Both the position numbers and the translations under genes were made by a program. Below the pieces are notes generated by a model. That model saw nothing but the letters and a program-made list of their open reading frames with translations. It did not search any database and was not told the DNA's origin. Source: Chaetorhynchus papuensis (lineage: Eukaryota; Chordata; Aves; Passeriformes; Rhipiduridae). From it: a stretch of 64,000 bases of DNA. The stretch is taken from contig VWYX01000126.1 of assembly GCA_013396525.1 (NCBI GenBank), positions 620,001-684,000 of the forward strand, in the 5' to 3' direction. This document shows positions 13,166 to 24,114 of this stretch, piece after piece. Position 1 is the first letter of the stretch. The number at the start of each line of letters is the position of its first letter.

Positions 13166-16100
13166 TTCCACTTGAAAACAGGAAAGTAATTTAAGAGCAA
13201 TATCATACATTGTGATTTTCTGCTCCATTAATTCAGGGTGTTCATAATCTGGCATTAGAAAAACCCTTCACTGTTTGGTTCTACCTGAACAACAACTTCT
13301 TCAGCTCTCAAGTGAAAGGCAGGGAGGTGATACTCCATCTACACAAATATATGTATGCATAATAAACCAGGGATATCTAACACTGGGATTTTTCACTACA
13401 TGTGGAGATTATGAGTAAGAAGTTATGTTAAAAAAGTGAACAAATCTCAGTCAATTGAAGAATATAATAAATTTTCTAATTTTTAGCCTATTTTTTCCCC
13501 GAAAAGCAAATAATTCAGTGGAAATGATTCAATCTGTGGTTTATTTCATCTCCAATTCTAACTTATGTGAGCTTAATGTCTGTGAGTAGAAAGACTCTCT
13601 TGCCCATTCTTCTCTTTTTTTTTAATTTTAAAACTATGTTAAATGTATTTAACAAGTCTGATTTATCATTAGCTGGTACCAAACTGCTATTATGTTCTCT
13701 GTTGCTCTCCCTCTCCTTCTCATGACTTCTTCCACTCCCCAGCTTCTCCTCATCCTCCAGCTGAGCTCTGATTGTAGTCCAAGTGCTGGTTTCTTGCCAT
13801 GAGTAGCGCCACCTCATGAGGTAGAATTGAGTTCTTCATAACATTTTTCAGCTCCTTAGAGGCCCATTTGCATCCATACAGTGCATCCCACTCATCAGTT
13901 CTCCCATGAGGAGATATTTAGCCCTTACAAGAGCAGAGATGCAACCATATTTACAGAACTTCTAAGTGTAGGAGCAGCTTTTTCTGGCAGACTTTTATAG
14001 TGCTTGTGATAGGGGCTCTGAAGATTCTTCTGTTGTACAGGTGTGCTGCTATGAGTAGGACTAAGGCAAGCTGAATGTCATTTTCTGAGCCCTTCTTAGG
14101 GATTTCCTGCTTTGCATCAGCTTTAGGGTGTGTGGAATTAACCATATTGAGTAATATAGATGCATAAAATTGCCTTCAAAGTATTAAGCATAGCTAAAGA
14201 AGTTCATTCAGTTGTTACAAAACTTACTGTATTGTCAGCCAAGTTAGCTGTACTGTAAATTGGGAGAAGTAAATTTGGAGTATCAATCCATTTCTTTCAA
14301 TTTTATTTTACTACTTTGGGATGCTGTAGTTAGCAATTGTGTATGAAAATTGTAGTAAGAACTTTTTAGCATCTCTACTGAAAATTCCTCTGTGAGATAA
14401 GTTTTAAGAAATATATGTTCTTTCTGTACATTTTAGAGTAGTGAGATTCTGGTAATTCATGTGGAATATTTTGCCTGAAAGCAAGCCCTACAAAGAGCAT
14501 TGGGGTGCTCTTGCCTAAAGGGTGGAGGGTTGAGGTTTTAATGTTCTTTAGTTAAAAAGCAAAGCAAAAGCCAAAACCCCACAACCTAAAGAGTATCAAA
14601 GAAATTCATCCATGCATGGAAGAACAACAGAATGGAAGAGAATAACAAACAACTTCTATAAAGTGCTTTGGACATGTATTGAGGAAGATTAATACTGTTA
14701 TTTTCAGAAATATTTGCACAGACCTAACACACCCTTGCTTATTTTCTTACTGACTCTAGACTAGTAATTAACAATTCCAGAGGCTACGAAACATGTTCTG
14801 GTGAAAGTAATTGTTCACTTTCAAGAATTCTCTTACAGGCATGTTCAAGTTCATTGCAAATGTTTCTCCTTAATTTACTGATGAGTATTTTCTTTCATAG
14901 ACAAAAGGAAAGGGGAGGGAGGTCTGTGGGATTGTATGTTTTTCACTTTGACAAATGGTGAATTTCACAGTGGTTCACAGGGAGTTCTGTTCAGGTGCCT
15001 CCTGCAATAAGTTGTAGAGCTTCCTTCCCTGTGCACCACTTGGAGTGTTCATCCCTGCTCTATTTAAGGCCATTGATTACTCATCTCTTTTATGGGTGCA
15101 AACCTAAATACACAATTTGAAAAAGAAATGTGACAGGTAATAGTTGCTGTATTTTTTGAAACAGATAAAAAGTATTCCCTGTGTCTTGAACCAGTGCTCT
15201 CATCATGGAAGTTTTTTAAAAATGTGATTATCGAGAGATACAGCAATGCCATAGTAACAAAATATACCTTATGTTTGCACTATAACTGAATTATTATTGC
15301 TAATTATAGTAAGTATTTTTAGTCATTGATATATGCAGCCACTAAAACACTGCATTTATCAGCTGAGTGTTTTTTCTCCTTGGCTTTGATGTTGCCAGTG
15401 TATATTTAATCTCAATTTATTTCTCCTAGTCATTGTTATATAAAACCTAATGCATGGAAACACAATATTTATCCCAGCAGCTGTTAAAAATCTGTGGATA
15501 TGGATTAATGTCAGCTTTTAAATGTGTAGTGCTTTAGTTAATTCCATCCAAGGACAGATGATATCATCCACTAGGAAGGAATATATTAAAAGCTGTCAGC
15601 CAGAAGGTAGTAAAAGTAGGTGATATGTTATAAAGAGGACTAAAAGGTCATTCAAAGAAGAGATATTGCTAATAAGTCAATTAAAATTTTCGAGCTGACA
15701 TTTTATAAATTTCTGTGTAAGTCCTAAAATGTTTCCAAAGCTAGCAAAATTCACATCTGAGACTGGAGAAATGAGGGTCATGCAGAACCTGCAGTTTCTT
15801 CATGGAATGAGCAAACACAAAACTTGCTGCTTTAGGTTAAGGCCTCGAGGAGTTCACGTGGAAAGGACCATTGTTTGGCCAGGTTCTTGTTGTCTGGGCT
15901 GTGTTTCTCAGTATAATATGTTACTATTGCTTATGTGTATATAAGCAAATTTATTTCAGTAGACGCTTTCTGTGTTTCTTTTCTGCTGTCCTTTCCAAGG
16001 CTATGCAAATAGCTGCTTCTGTATGGCTGGACAGGGATTGTGTGTGGATGTATTAATTTAGACTGCACTTAAAGGTGAGGGCAAATTCTTTTAAATTTAC

Positions 16101-17640
16101 TGTCCAACAAGTGGGCAGTCATTGTATAAGACACACCATAGCAATTTATTCAGATGTGCTTTGATACTATCTCTGTAGGGTTTCAAAGCTCAAGGTGAAA
16201 TGCTGGTTGAGGTGGGCATACAATCTATGTCAAGGAACTAAACCCTCACTTCCAAATCGTGTTGTTCTTCCCTTGTTCTAATTTTGATAAAGTCTAGGTA
16301 AAACACAAAAACCTGAGTCTAACCAAGGCTTAGTCTTGTTGAGGATGTTGGTACATTTGACTGCCTCAGTGGAAGAGAAAAATACTTGAGTACCTTTCAG
16401 CACCAGGCTCAAAATTAAGAAAATCCAGCATCAGGCCTGCTTGTGTTTTGTGTACAGAAACAAAGAAAAGGAAGTATATTTGTTGCAATTTCTCTTACTT
16501 ATCGTTATCTAAATCCCAAAGATTTTATTTTTTCTCAGTCCTATGGATCACATTTTGTACACTAAATGCCAAATGAGCATTTAGATTTAATACTGATTTG
16601 GGCCCAGATTAGAAAAAAGTTTATAACTTGAAGTTAGGATAAAATATTTGTTGTTCATGCAATTGAAATTGTTTCTGCACATCTGTTGTTGTGAACTTTG
16701 TAGCCATGTGACCAAAAAGCACTATATTTTTTATTTTCAACTCGGAGACTTACCTCTTTTCAGCTGAAATGTAGTTCTGGCTGCTTTTGACAAGTTTGGG
16801 CTTTTTTTTCTGCTCAGGTTAGTTCAGGTCTTTATGGAGTGCTGTGAGGGGGATTAGTTTAGTGGTTTGGGTTTTTTGTTTTTTTTTTTTCTGTTAATTA
16901 AACTTTTTGCAGGTGATATTTAAGTATATTGGTTTTCAAATATTCTTAGGATACCTTTTCTAAGTTAATCTGAGGACTTGAACTATCTGCATCATTTTTG
17001 GTAGTGTGGAGGTGCTTCTTATTGGTTACTTATCAGTCAACAGGTTATCAAACGAGCAAGTATTTAGTGATAAATGATCAGACAGCTGCAGTCATAGTCC
17101 ACTCTCATGTTTGAACTAGACATGTTTTTGGTTTGCATGCTTTGCCTGATAAGATCACTTATTTCTGTGACCTTCCTACAGAAGGTCTGTTGTTTTCAGG
17201 TATTCTGACTTTTTCGAATTTATTGAGCTTTTTATCAGAAGATTACCTGACTGTAAATTTAAATCTGCAGGTTAATCTGTGTTCTAGAAAAGGTAGTTGA
17301 ATCAATTTCACTCTAGATTCATAAAACAAATTATTTAGTTCAGTATAACAATACAAAAAGAAAACTAATGAATTAGGACTCCAGGAAATATGTAGAAGGT
17401 CTACTGCAAAGTCTTGAAAATCCATGAACATTACTTGCTCATAATTACAGAAGTAAAAAGGAAAAAAAAGCCCACCCTAGTCCCCCAGGCTTTGTTTAAT
17501 AGTTTGATAATACACTTTCTCTGATACTTAGTATTATTTGAAAGATATGTTTACATTCCTGTGATTCTGTGTATGCACACTCTACATGCATATCTATAAC
17601 ACAAAAATATTATATCATCGCTGTATCCTCTAATCTAACA
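13166..17640. other. AT-rich non-coding sequence
   Basis: No confident gene. A pyrimidine-rich stretch at about 13695-13765 gives a minus-strand frame rich in E, K, R and S (84 codons ending at 13563), which the base composition explains. A T-rich tract with G-runs lies at 16867-16891. Short frames of 71 codons or fewer occur elsewhere. Confidence 0.55.
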
Positions 17641-17770
17641 TGATTAGGTTGGCCCTGCTTGTTTCACTTGACAGGCAGGCAGTGACATCAATCAAAATTT
17701 CTGCCATTCATGTTGCTTTTCACAGTGCCAGTGAGAGTCCTGACAGGTTTCTTTAAAGTGGGATAGCAAG
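17641..17770. promoter_or_regulatory. Candidate enhancer block with MEIS/PBX-type motifs
   Basis: Two TGACAG hexamers (17669-17674 and 17741-17746), the core of the MEIS/TGIF recognition sequence, flank ATCAATCA at 17687-17694. That octamer is the reverse complement of TGATTGAT, the PBX-HOX half-site pair. The block is non-repetitive. Clusters of this kind are common in developmental enhancers, but each motif is short and common. Function is inference, and no expression or conservation data are available here. Confidence 0.3.
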
Positions 17771-19623
17771 AACACTGGGATTTTGGTTTTCACAAGGTGG
17801 TGGGATAGTCATTGATCTGTATGGATCATTTCTATATTTAAGCTGTGTTCATTTAAGTTTGTACTTAATGGTGTCATGGTGTACATTAAGAGATATCCAG
17901 GTGTTCTAACTAATCTCGAGAGTTTTATATTCTGAACTGAAAGGAGATTTGTTTCAAGATTGCAGGAGCAATTTTTGCATGTGACTAAAACATGTCATGT
18001 GGAAAAGCTTTGTGGGATTTTTCGGGGAGTCAGGGTTTTTGGTTTTTAACAAATTTAGCATTTTTCCCCTTGTGTTTTTGAACTGTATTTTCTATTAGTC
18101 CCTATTTCATGTTTACCCTGAAGTTAAATCATGGATGACACAGATGGCATCAAGATATTTAATAGATATATTCTGATGGATATTGATGTTTTGAGACTTG
18201 AACAATCATTTTGGTTCAGTGGATTAATGAGCTAGGAATTGTTTTCTGCTGCTGATGCACTTGATGGAGAGTTTCTTCTGTCTTAAATTTGAGACTCAGA
18301 TTGGCTTTTCAGTTGGGCAATATTTTCTGTCCTCTTTGACTTAATTTAAGATGCTATTTAGAAAGGCATCTAATCTTTATCGGTGGGGGTTTTTTTTTAT
18401 CATTTCTCTGTGTGTGTGATCTGCCCAGGGGACATATTTTTAGACAGAAAGAATAAGCTAAAGCAGAGTTTACTTCAGATACTTCATTGCTGCAGCTTTC
18501 TATTGAATAAACACTGATAGCATAGCTCTGTTAACAACAAAACAAGGTAGGCTGTTGGAGTAGCCATTCAGTAATGGATACAGTACTGTGACTGAAGCAT
18601 CTCTTTTTTAAGTGCCTGTTGTGCAGTACCAAATGCTAATGTAGGTGCCAAATGGGAATACCCTCTACCATGTATAAGATGAATGAGGCACTTCAGAGTG
18701 GGATCCAAAACAGCTGGCAGACTGAGAAGTGCATGATTGTAAAGCTAGTTCACATTAGAACTAATCAAAGTAAGGTGCTGCAGATGGGTATATCCTAAAT
18801 GAAACTGTCATTTAATTGAAATTTCTCCACCTGTGTTCTTTCTTTAGACACCAACCCAACAATCAAGAAATGCTTGTCATATAAAAGACGGTAATAAATT
18901 GTAGAAGTCTACAAGTTTTTACCCTTCCCATCCCCTCAGGTGAATGGTTTTCACTTTCTCTCACTCCCTTTCTTCCATTGCTGCTGTGGCACAGCAAACT
19001 GGGGATTTAGCCCCCACATCTTCTCTTTCTCCTCAGGACAGCGGCAGAATTAGAAAATGAGGAATGAAAAGTGCACTGTAGTCTCAGGAGACTCCCACCA
19101 TCTAGTGCTCTGTCCAGAAAGGTAAATCATGTAGTTTTGAATCACGCTGGTCACTTCCAGTCTAGTAATATTGGTGCAGCCTTGGCAACTCTCCTTAATT
19201 CTTTTTTTCTAATGACTGTGTGATAAAGAGTAGCTGTAATATTTATCTGGTCCTTGGGAATGAGTCCTTTGTCCTGGAAGCGCTTTGGGCTTCTGCTGAA
19301 CAGGAGTGAAAATGTTTCTCTAAGTAGTATGCCCAGTTCAGAGAAGTCTCACGTCTCTTTGAGCAGTATGAATTCACTAGATGGACTCTAGTGGTTAGGT
19401 CTAGTGGATAGGTCATTTTCTGGATGTCATGGTAGAAGGTTGATGAGAAATCCATGGAGGTAAAATCCTAAAATAAATTTGCGGAGGGCTTAAGAAAATT
19501 TTGGACTCAAAAAAGTAACGCAGTTTTTGGGAGGAGTGTGAGAAGAACTGGATAGAGTTGTTTTGGGAGTAAGTTCTGAGAAAAATTGCTTAGAAAGAAG
19601 ACACCAGGGAAATTATTCTCTAG
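17771..19623. other. Non-coding sequence, no feature seen
   Basis: AT-rich sequence with a T-run at about 18388. Around 19095-19108 the minus strand reads GCACTAGATGGTGG, which resembles a CTCF core with two mismatches. I see no gene or repeat. Confidence 0.55.
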
Positions 19624-19704
19624 GATGACCCTGCTTGAGTACAAAGGTTGGACCAGATGATCCACTGTGGTCCTGTCCAACCTGATCCATTCTGTGATTC
19701 TGTC
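19624..19704 (+). mobile_element. CR1 retroposon, 3' end only
   Basis: The element shows the CR1 3' terminal order: 'gaccctgcttgagtac', the 'ggttggaccagatgat' block, a 'gtcctgtccaacctg' block, and two terminal octamers, ATTCTGTG at 19689-19696 and ATTCTGTC at 19697-19704. CR1 is the dominant non-LTR retrotransposon (LINE) of birds and its copies are usually truncated at the 5' end. This one keeps about 80 bp, carries no coding sequence and cannot move by itself. Confidence 0.88.
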
Positions 19705-21049
19705 ATCACTAACTCCATAATGGGGGAAGGGTAGGTATGATAGCTGCAAAGTATGACTTTATTTCTGAAAATTTTAGTTGATATAGCTAAACTTTCCTGT
19801 GTTTCTTGTCTAGAATACTTCTTTTTCTTTTCAGTAAAGGATTAGGAGGTGTCACTAGAATGCCTGAATATTATTTGTGTTAAGGTACTTTATGCGTACT
19901 GACAATTTGCTCCGCTTTTTGCTTTGTGGTATTTGATTTAAAAGCTCCATATGATTCTATTTCCTTTCTAAACTGTGTAAGTTGAAGCCCCAGCTGCAGA
20001 TGTGAACTGGCATGGGAAAATTGCAAGATTCTCATCATGTGTAGAGTGATTTTCCCAAATTTAAACATGGAATCAATAATATAATGGTACTTAATGGCCT
20101 GTGTTTCTGGCCTTCTGCATCAATCAGTAATTGTATTCCAAATAGTGTATCATTTCTGTAAATCAATGCATGTCTTAGTTATTGGCATAGTGATGACATC
20201 TACATGTAATGTAAGAAAAAAAAAATCTGTCTCAGCACAAACCAATTCAATCCCTTTTAAATCAAACAAAGTTTGGGATGGATTAAATGATGCAAACAAT
20301 TCCTTGGGAATAATTCCTGAAAGTTTTCCTCAATATTGATTGTCTTAATGTGGTGTGCTACCTTTTTACATGTTTTGATGTGTTAAATCAATCCAATTTT
20401 TACAATGATGGAAGACTTATTTTTTACAAGGGACGTAAATTTCATAGCATTTAAGTGTGTTTTAAATGTCTTACTGAATTCTCTGATTCATACATTGGTT
20501 ACATAATGGTCTTGAAAACCACTGAAAAATTCCCCCTTTCACCACAAAAAAGAAAAAAAAAAATCATTGTTTTTATTATTTTTCTTCCTTTTTGCCTTTA
20601 ATAGGACCATAAATAAGGCTGACTAGTCTGGACTCTACTGCTATGTAAAAGCTATTTTAAAACAGGTAACCATCTGCTTAATGGCTGGTAATACGTTTCT
20701 AATGGTCACTCTTGATAAGATACTTTCAATTTGCTCCAGTAGTAGTAATCAAACAGCCAGGCACATTGTACACTGATGTGGCTGAGATTGTTCACTTTCC
20801 TGTCAGCGAAAGGGTTGTTACAGTCTTGCATAGTAAAAGAACAGCAGCTTTGAAAGTTTTGTGCTTTAACAGCACATTTTTGGGATGGCGAATATGGGTC
20901 AGGGTTTTGAGCTCATCAGATGTTACACAAATGGGTAATTGTCAGTGTTTATGTGTCCAGGTGTTGTGGCTACTGTGGTTGTAACAGGTCAGTTTAATTA
21001 ATGATTGTTCCTTTTTTCCCCTGGATTATATATACTGAATTGCTGTCAT
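19705..21049. other. Non-coding sequence, no feature seen
   Basis: AT-rich, with A-runs at about 20217-20225 and 20552-20563. The frames of 81 and 90 codons on the plus strand (20094-20339, 20712-20984) have no recognisable domain and no paired splice context. Confidence 0.55.
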
Positions 21050-21340
21050 CTAGGGCCTTGAAATCTTTTGTGTGATCCTGGCAGCTGGTGACGGCTCTGC
21101 AAATTATGAGTTTCTTGGCTTAAAACAGATTAAATTGCAGACAAAACAAGCTATCAGCTGAGTAAATACTGCACCTCTGTTTGGCTTCAGCGAGAAGAAG
21201 GAGATTAGCGTGAGTACTTAGTGTTCATAATTACTAGTAAGAGGCAAATAGTAGGCTCAGGCTGACTGGAGATTGTTCCATTATATCCAATTAACACCCA
21301 CTTGATTATTGTTAATTACTTGTGTTGGATGACAGAGGAG
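21050..21340. promoter_or_regulatory. Candidate conserved non-coding element
   Basis: The block is non-repetitive, retains a few CpGs (gtgacggc, cagcgag, tagcgtg) and contains two TAATTA homeodomain cores (21228-21233, 21313-21318) plus related words (ccaattaac, cttgattatt). The texture differs from the homopolymer-rich neighbours. Regulatory function is inferred from composition and motif content only. Confidence 0.3.
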
Positions 21341-23747
21341 TATAGATGTCATACTTCAAACATACAAATACCATCTGGGTCATCAGTATGCTGACACTGA
21401 TAATATTGTGCTCAGTCTCAGATGCTACGAGATATTTTCTCTGTGCAGTTTTTAGCCTTCACTGCTTTTATCACTTCTTAAAATTCTCCTTAAATATACT
21501 GCTTAAACAAAGATTTATTTTTTTCTCCTAAAAACAAACAAAAAAGCTGTATTTTTCCTACTGAATTCTTAAGGATGAAAACAAATCACCACAAGATTTT
21601 TGTTGATGATAATTTTTTTGAAAAAGCCTTTTTGTAAGGTAAGCAACTGGGGTTGAGACTCAGGATGTATTATGGTTGTGGGAAGAATGCAATGAGTTTG
21701 CTATGCCAGTCAGAGTTATGATTTCCAAATTTAATACGTTAGGATACCCAACTCTCTTAGACTTTCTTCAAAACCTGAAAAGTTCAAGTATAGCGATCTA
21801 CATAAATATTATTGTCACTTTTCTTGGTTACTGGTAAAGCATTGTGATTAATGACTGAAACTAATATCATAAAAAGGTGAGTTCCCCTAGTGCAATGAGT
21901 TAATGAAGACCTTTCTCTTTTTACGTTGTAATATATATTTAAACAGTAAAGGAACAGGCATTAGAAAGCCCATTGAAATAAGGAATTCCTAAGTATATTT
22001 AAAGATTTAAACAGGGAATTGAATGTCTTGACTAGTCATTTGGAATCTATAATGTTAAAATAGTCTCCTTTTAAAAGGCATTCACAGCATTAAAAATCAC
22101 CTTCCAAATACTGTAAATATATATATTTTATAATGAATAGATATCAGTGAAATGGAATATTGTCATAGGATAATAGGTTTTGGCTGATGAATGCTGAAGC
22201 AGAGCCAAAATGCTCAGTTTTAAAGTATGAGGCATTGATTCTGTGACAATCTTTTATTACAATTTACTTTTATTTCTCATTGCCACCTGGCCTGTGTGGA
22301 TACCATCATCTTGTCTGAATGGGACACTTGGAATTGTAGCATGTAGGAAACTGTACTCATCTAGAGTTTTCATGTTATGTTGTGGTTCTACTTGGAGGAT
22401 CATGTAAGGAACAGCTGTCAGACTTGCTTCTTACTTTCCAAAATAATTTCTGCCACTCATGATGAAGAAATACGTTATCAGTGTTGGGTCTGTGAAGTGA
22501 CAGAGAATGATTCAGCAATCTAATAAGCAGCATTTAAAGATGTGCTCTCCAGCTTTGTAATGTAACAAAGAAATAGTACAGCATGTGTCTGTATTGGTTC
22601 TTAACTGTGCTTTACTATCCTTTTGTGAATGTTACTTGATTTTTTTTTTTTTTGTTGTTGTAGCACTTTTTATATGTCAAGTGACAGTTATTCCTTCCTC
22701 TATTTTAAGTATGATAGCTGGACACATCTCACTGGTGGGTTTTTCTTACTGTAACCTTTTGGACTCAAAGTTTTTTAATGGCCCTTGTTTTTGTGTTGTA
22801 GTGGTTATACAGTTCCCAGCAGAGTGTGTTCCTGACCCTTAGTTGTACTGGTTTCTAATTTGATTTACTCACAACTAACCTGAATGCTCATTTATGCTTG
22901 TATGGAACCAAACTATCTTTATCTATGTTCCTGCAGTAAACAGACTGAATTACCAAACAACAAGGGTAATGTCAAAACCTCCTGCAATTCACTGTTTTTA
23001 GCAGAAAAAAAAACCCCAACGTGATGAATTAGGTAGTTCCTCCAGTTATTTTCAAGTGTTCTTTAAGGGACTGCTTAGGATGTTTTACTTGATTTAACTT
23101 AGACATAAGTAATTCTCAGTTCAGAGCAATGGTTTAGAACTTGACTGAATGTCCTTTTTGTGAAGTAATTATCCTGATTTTCTTGCTAAATGTTATTTTA
23201 TGCATTACATTTAATAGCCTCTTTTTCTTTGGTATGGTAGAATAATGATGACTCCTCCTAACACTTAGGAGCAGAGAATATCCTCTGTTTGGTTTCTACA
23301 CAATTTAGTGTTCAGGCATTAGAATAATATGTTTCTTTTTTTGCATATCTTCCCAACTGATATATTAGAACAAACTATGTGTAAGTTTTTTAGCTTGGAG
23401 GTGGTTTTTTTGCTTCTATAAACAATGTTCTTGTGTCTTTTTGGATGATGTTGTGTACATTGCCTGTATGGGGATATTGGGTACTTTGTGAATAACCAAA
23501 GTAATTTCTATGCAATATGAAGGTTTGCAGTGTTCAAAACCTGTGTCCATCTAGGAGACTTTTCTGTTTATGTTTGTAAGTGCTTGGTGTGCATGCTGCT
23601 TGTCCTAGATGAAGTTGAAGAAAATTAACTCTACTCCAGCTGAAACCAACACCCTCATATATCCATGTATTTCTGCATGGTGGCTGAATTTGTTGATCTT
23701 TGAATTTGTTCAACTTTGTAGAACACAGGGTTGGTAATACAGAGATG
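21341..23747. other. AT-rich non-coding sequence
   Basis: No gene recognised. It includes a T-run at 22640-22653 and a short TATATA stretch near 22120. The hydrophobic frames at 21346-21531 and 22585-22842 are T-rich and contain no known motif. Confidence 0.55.
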
Positions 23748-24114
23748 TTTCTGTTGTTGCTGAGCAGGGCTTGCACAGAGCCAAGGCCTTTCTGCTTTGT
23801 TGTACTGCCACACTGGGGAGGAGTCTGGGGGTGCACGGGAGGCTGGGAGGAGGCACAGCCAGGACAGGTGACCCAAAGTGACCAAAGGGATATTCCAGAC
23901 CATGGGACATCATGCTCTGTAGATAAAGTGGATGGAAGGAGGAGGAAGGGGGAACATTTGGAGTTATGGTGCCTGTCCTCCCAAGTCACCGTTACATGTG
24001 GTAGGGCCCTGCTCTCCTGGAGGTGGCTGAACACTGCCTGCCCACGGGAAGCAGTGAATTAATTCCTTGCTTTGCTTTGCTTGCGAGTGCAGCTTTAGCT
24101 TTCCCTATTAAACT
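23748..24114 (+). mobile_element. Truncated solo LTR of an avian endogenous retrovirus (ERV-L-like)
   Basis: I recognise the block order of an LTR family that is common in bird genomes: 'gttgctgagcagggcttgca' at the left, 'acccaaagtgaccaaaggga', 'ttccagaccatgggacatca', 'cccaagtcaccgttac', 'ggaggtggctgaacac', 'ttgctttgctttgcttg' and 'ccctattaaac'. The TATA box position is degraded to gtagataaag (23919-23928) and a polyadenylation-like ATTAAA remains at 24108-24113. Sequence after ATTAAA does not match the family, so the 3' end (most of U5) is missing. No internal gag, pol or env sequence lies nearby, so this is a solo or fragmentary LTR. Assignment to the ERV-L class is from memory and less certain than the LTR call. 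The 166- and 120-codon open frames that cross it are artefacts. Confidence 0.8.

Noticed and set aside
13563..13817. 84-codon minus-strand frame with an E/K/R/S-rich protein-like stretch
   Set aside because: The charged stretch comes from a purine-rich strand. There is no domain or convincing splice context, and the C-terminal part runs through an A-rich run.
23534..24062. Open frames of 166 codons (minus) and 120 codons (plus)
   Set aside because: They overlap the degraded ERV LTR on both strands. LTRs carry no such genes and the higher GC of the LTR explains the lack of stops.
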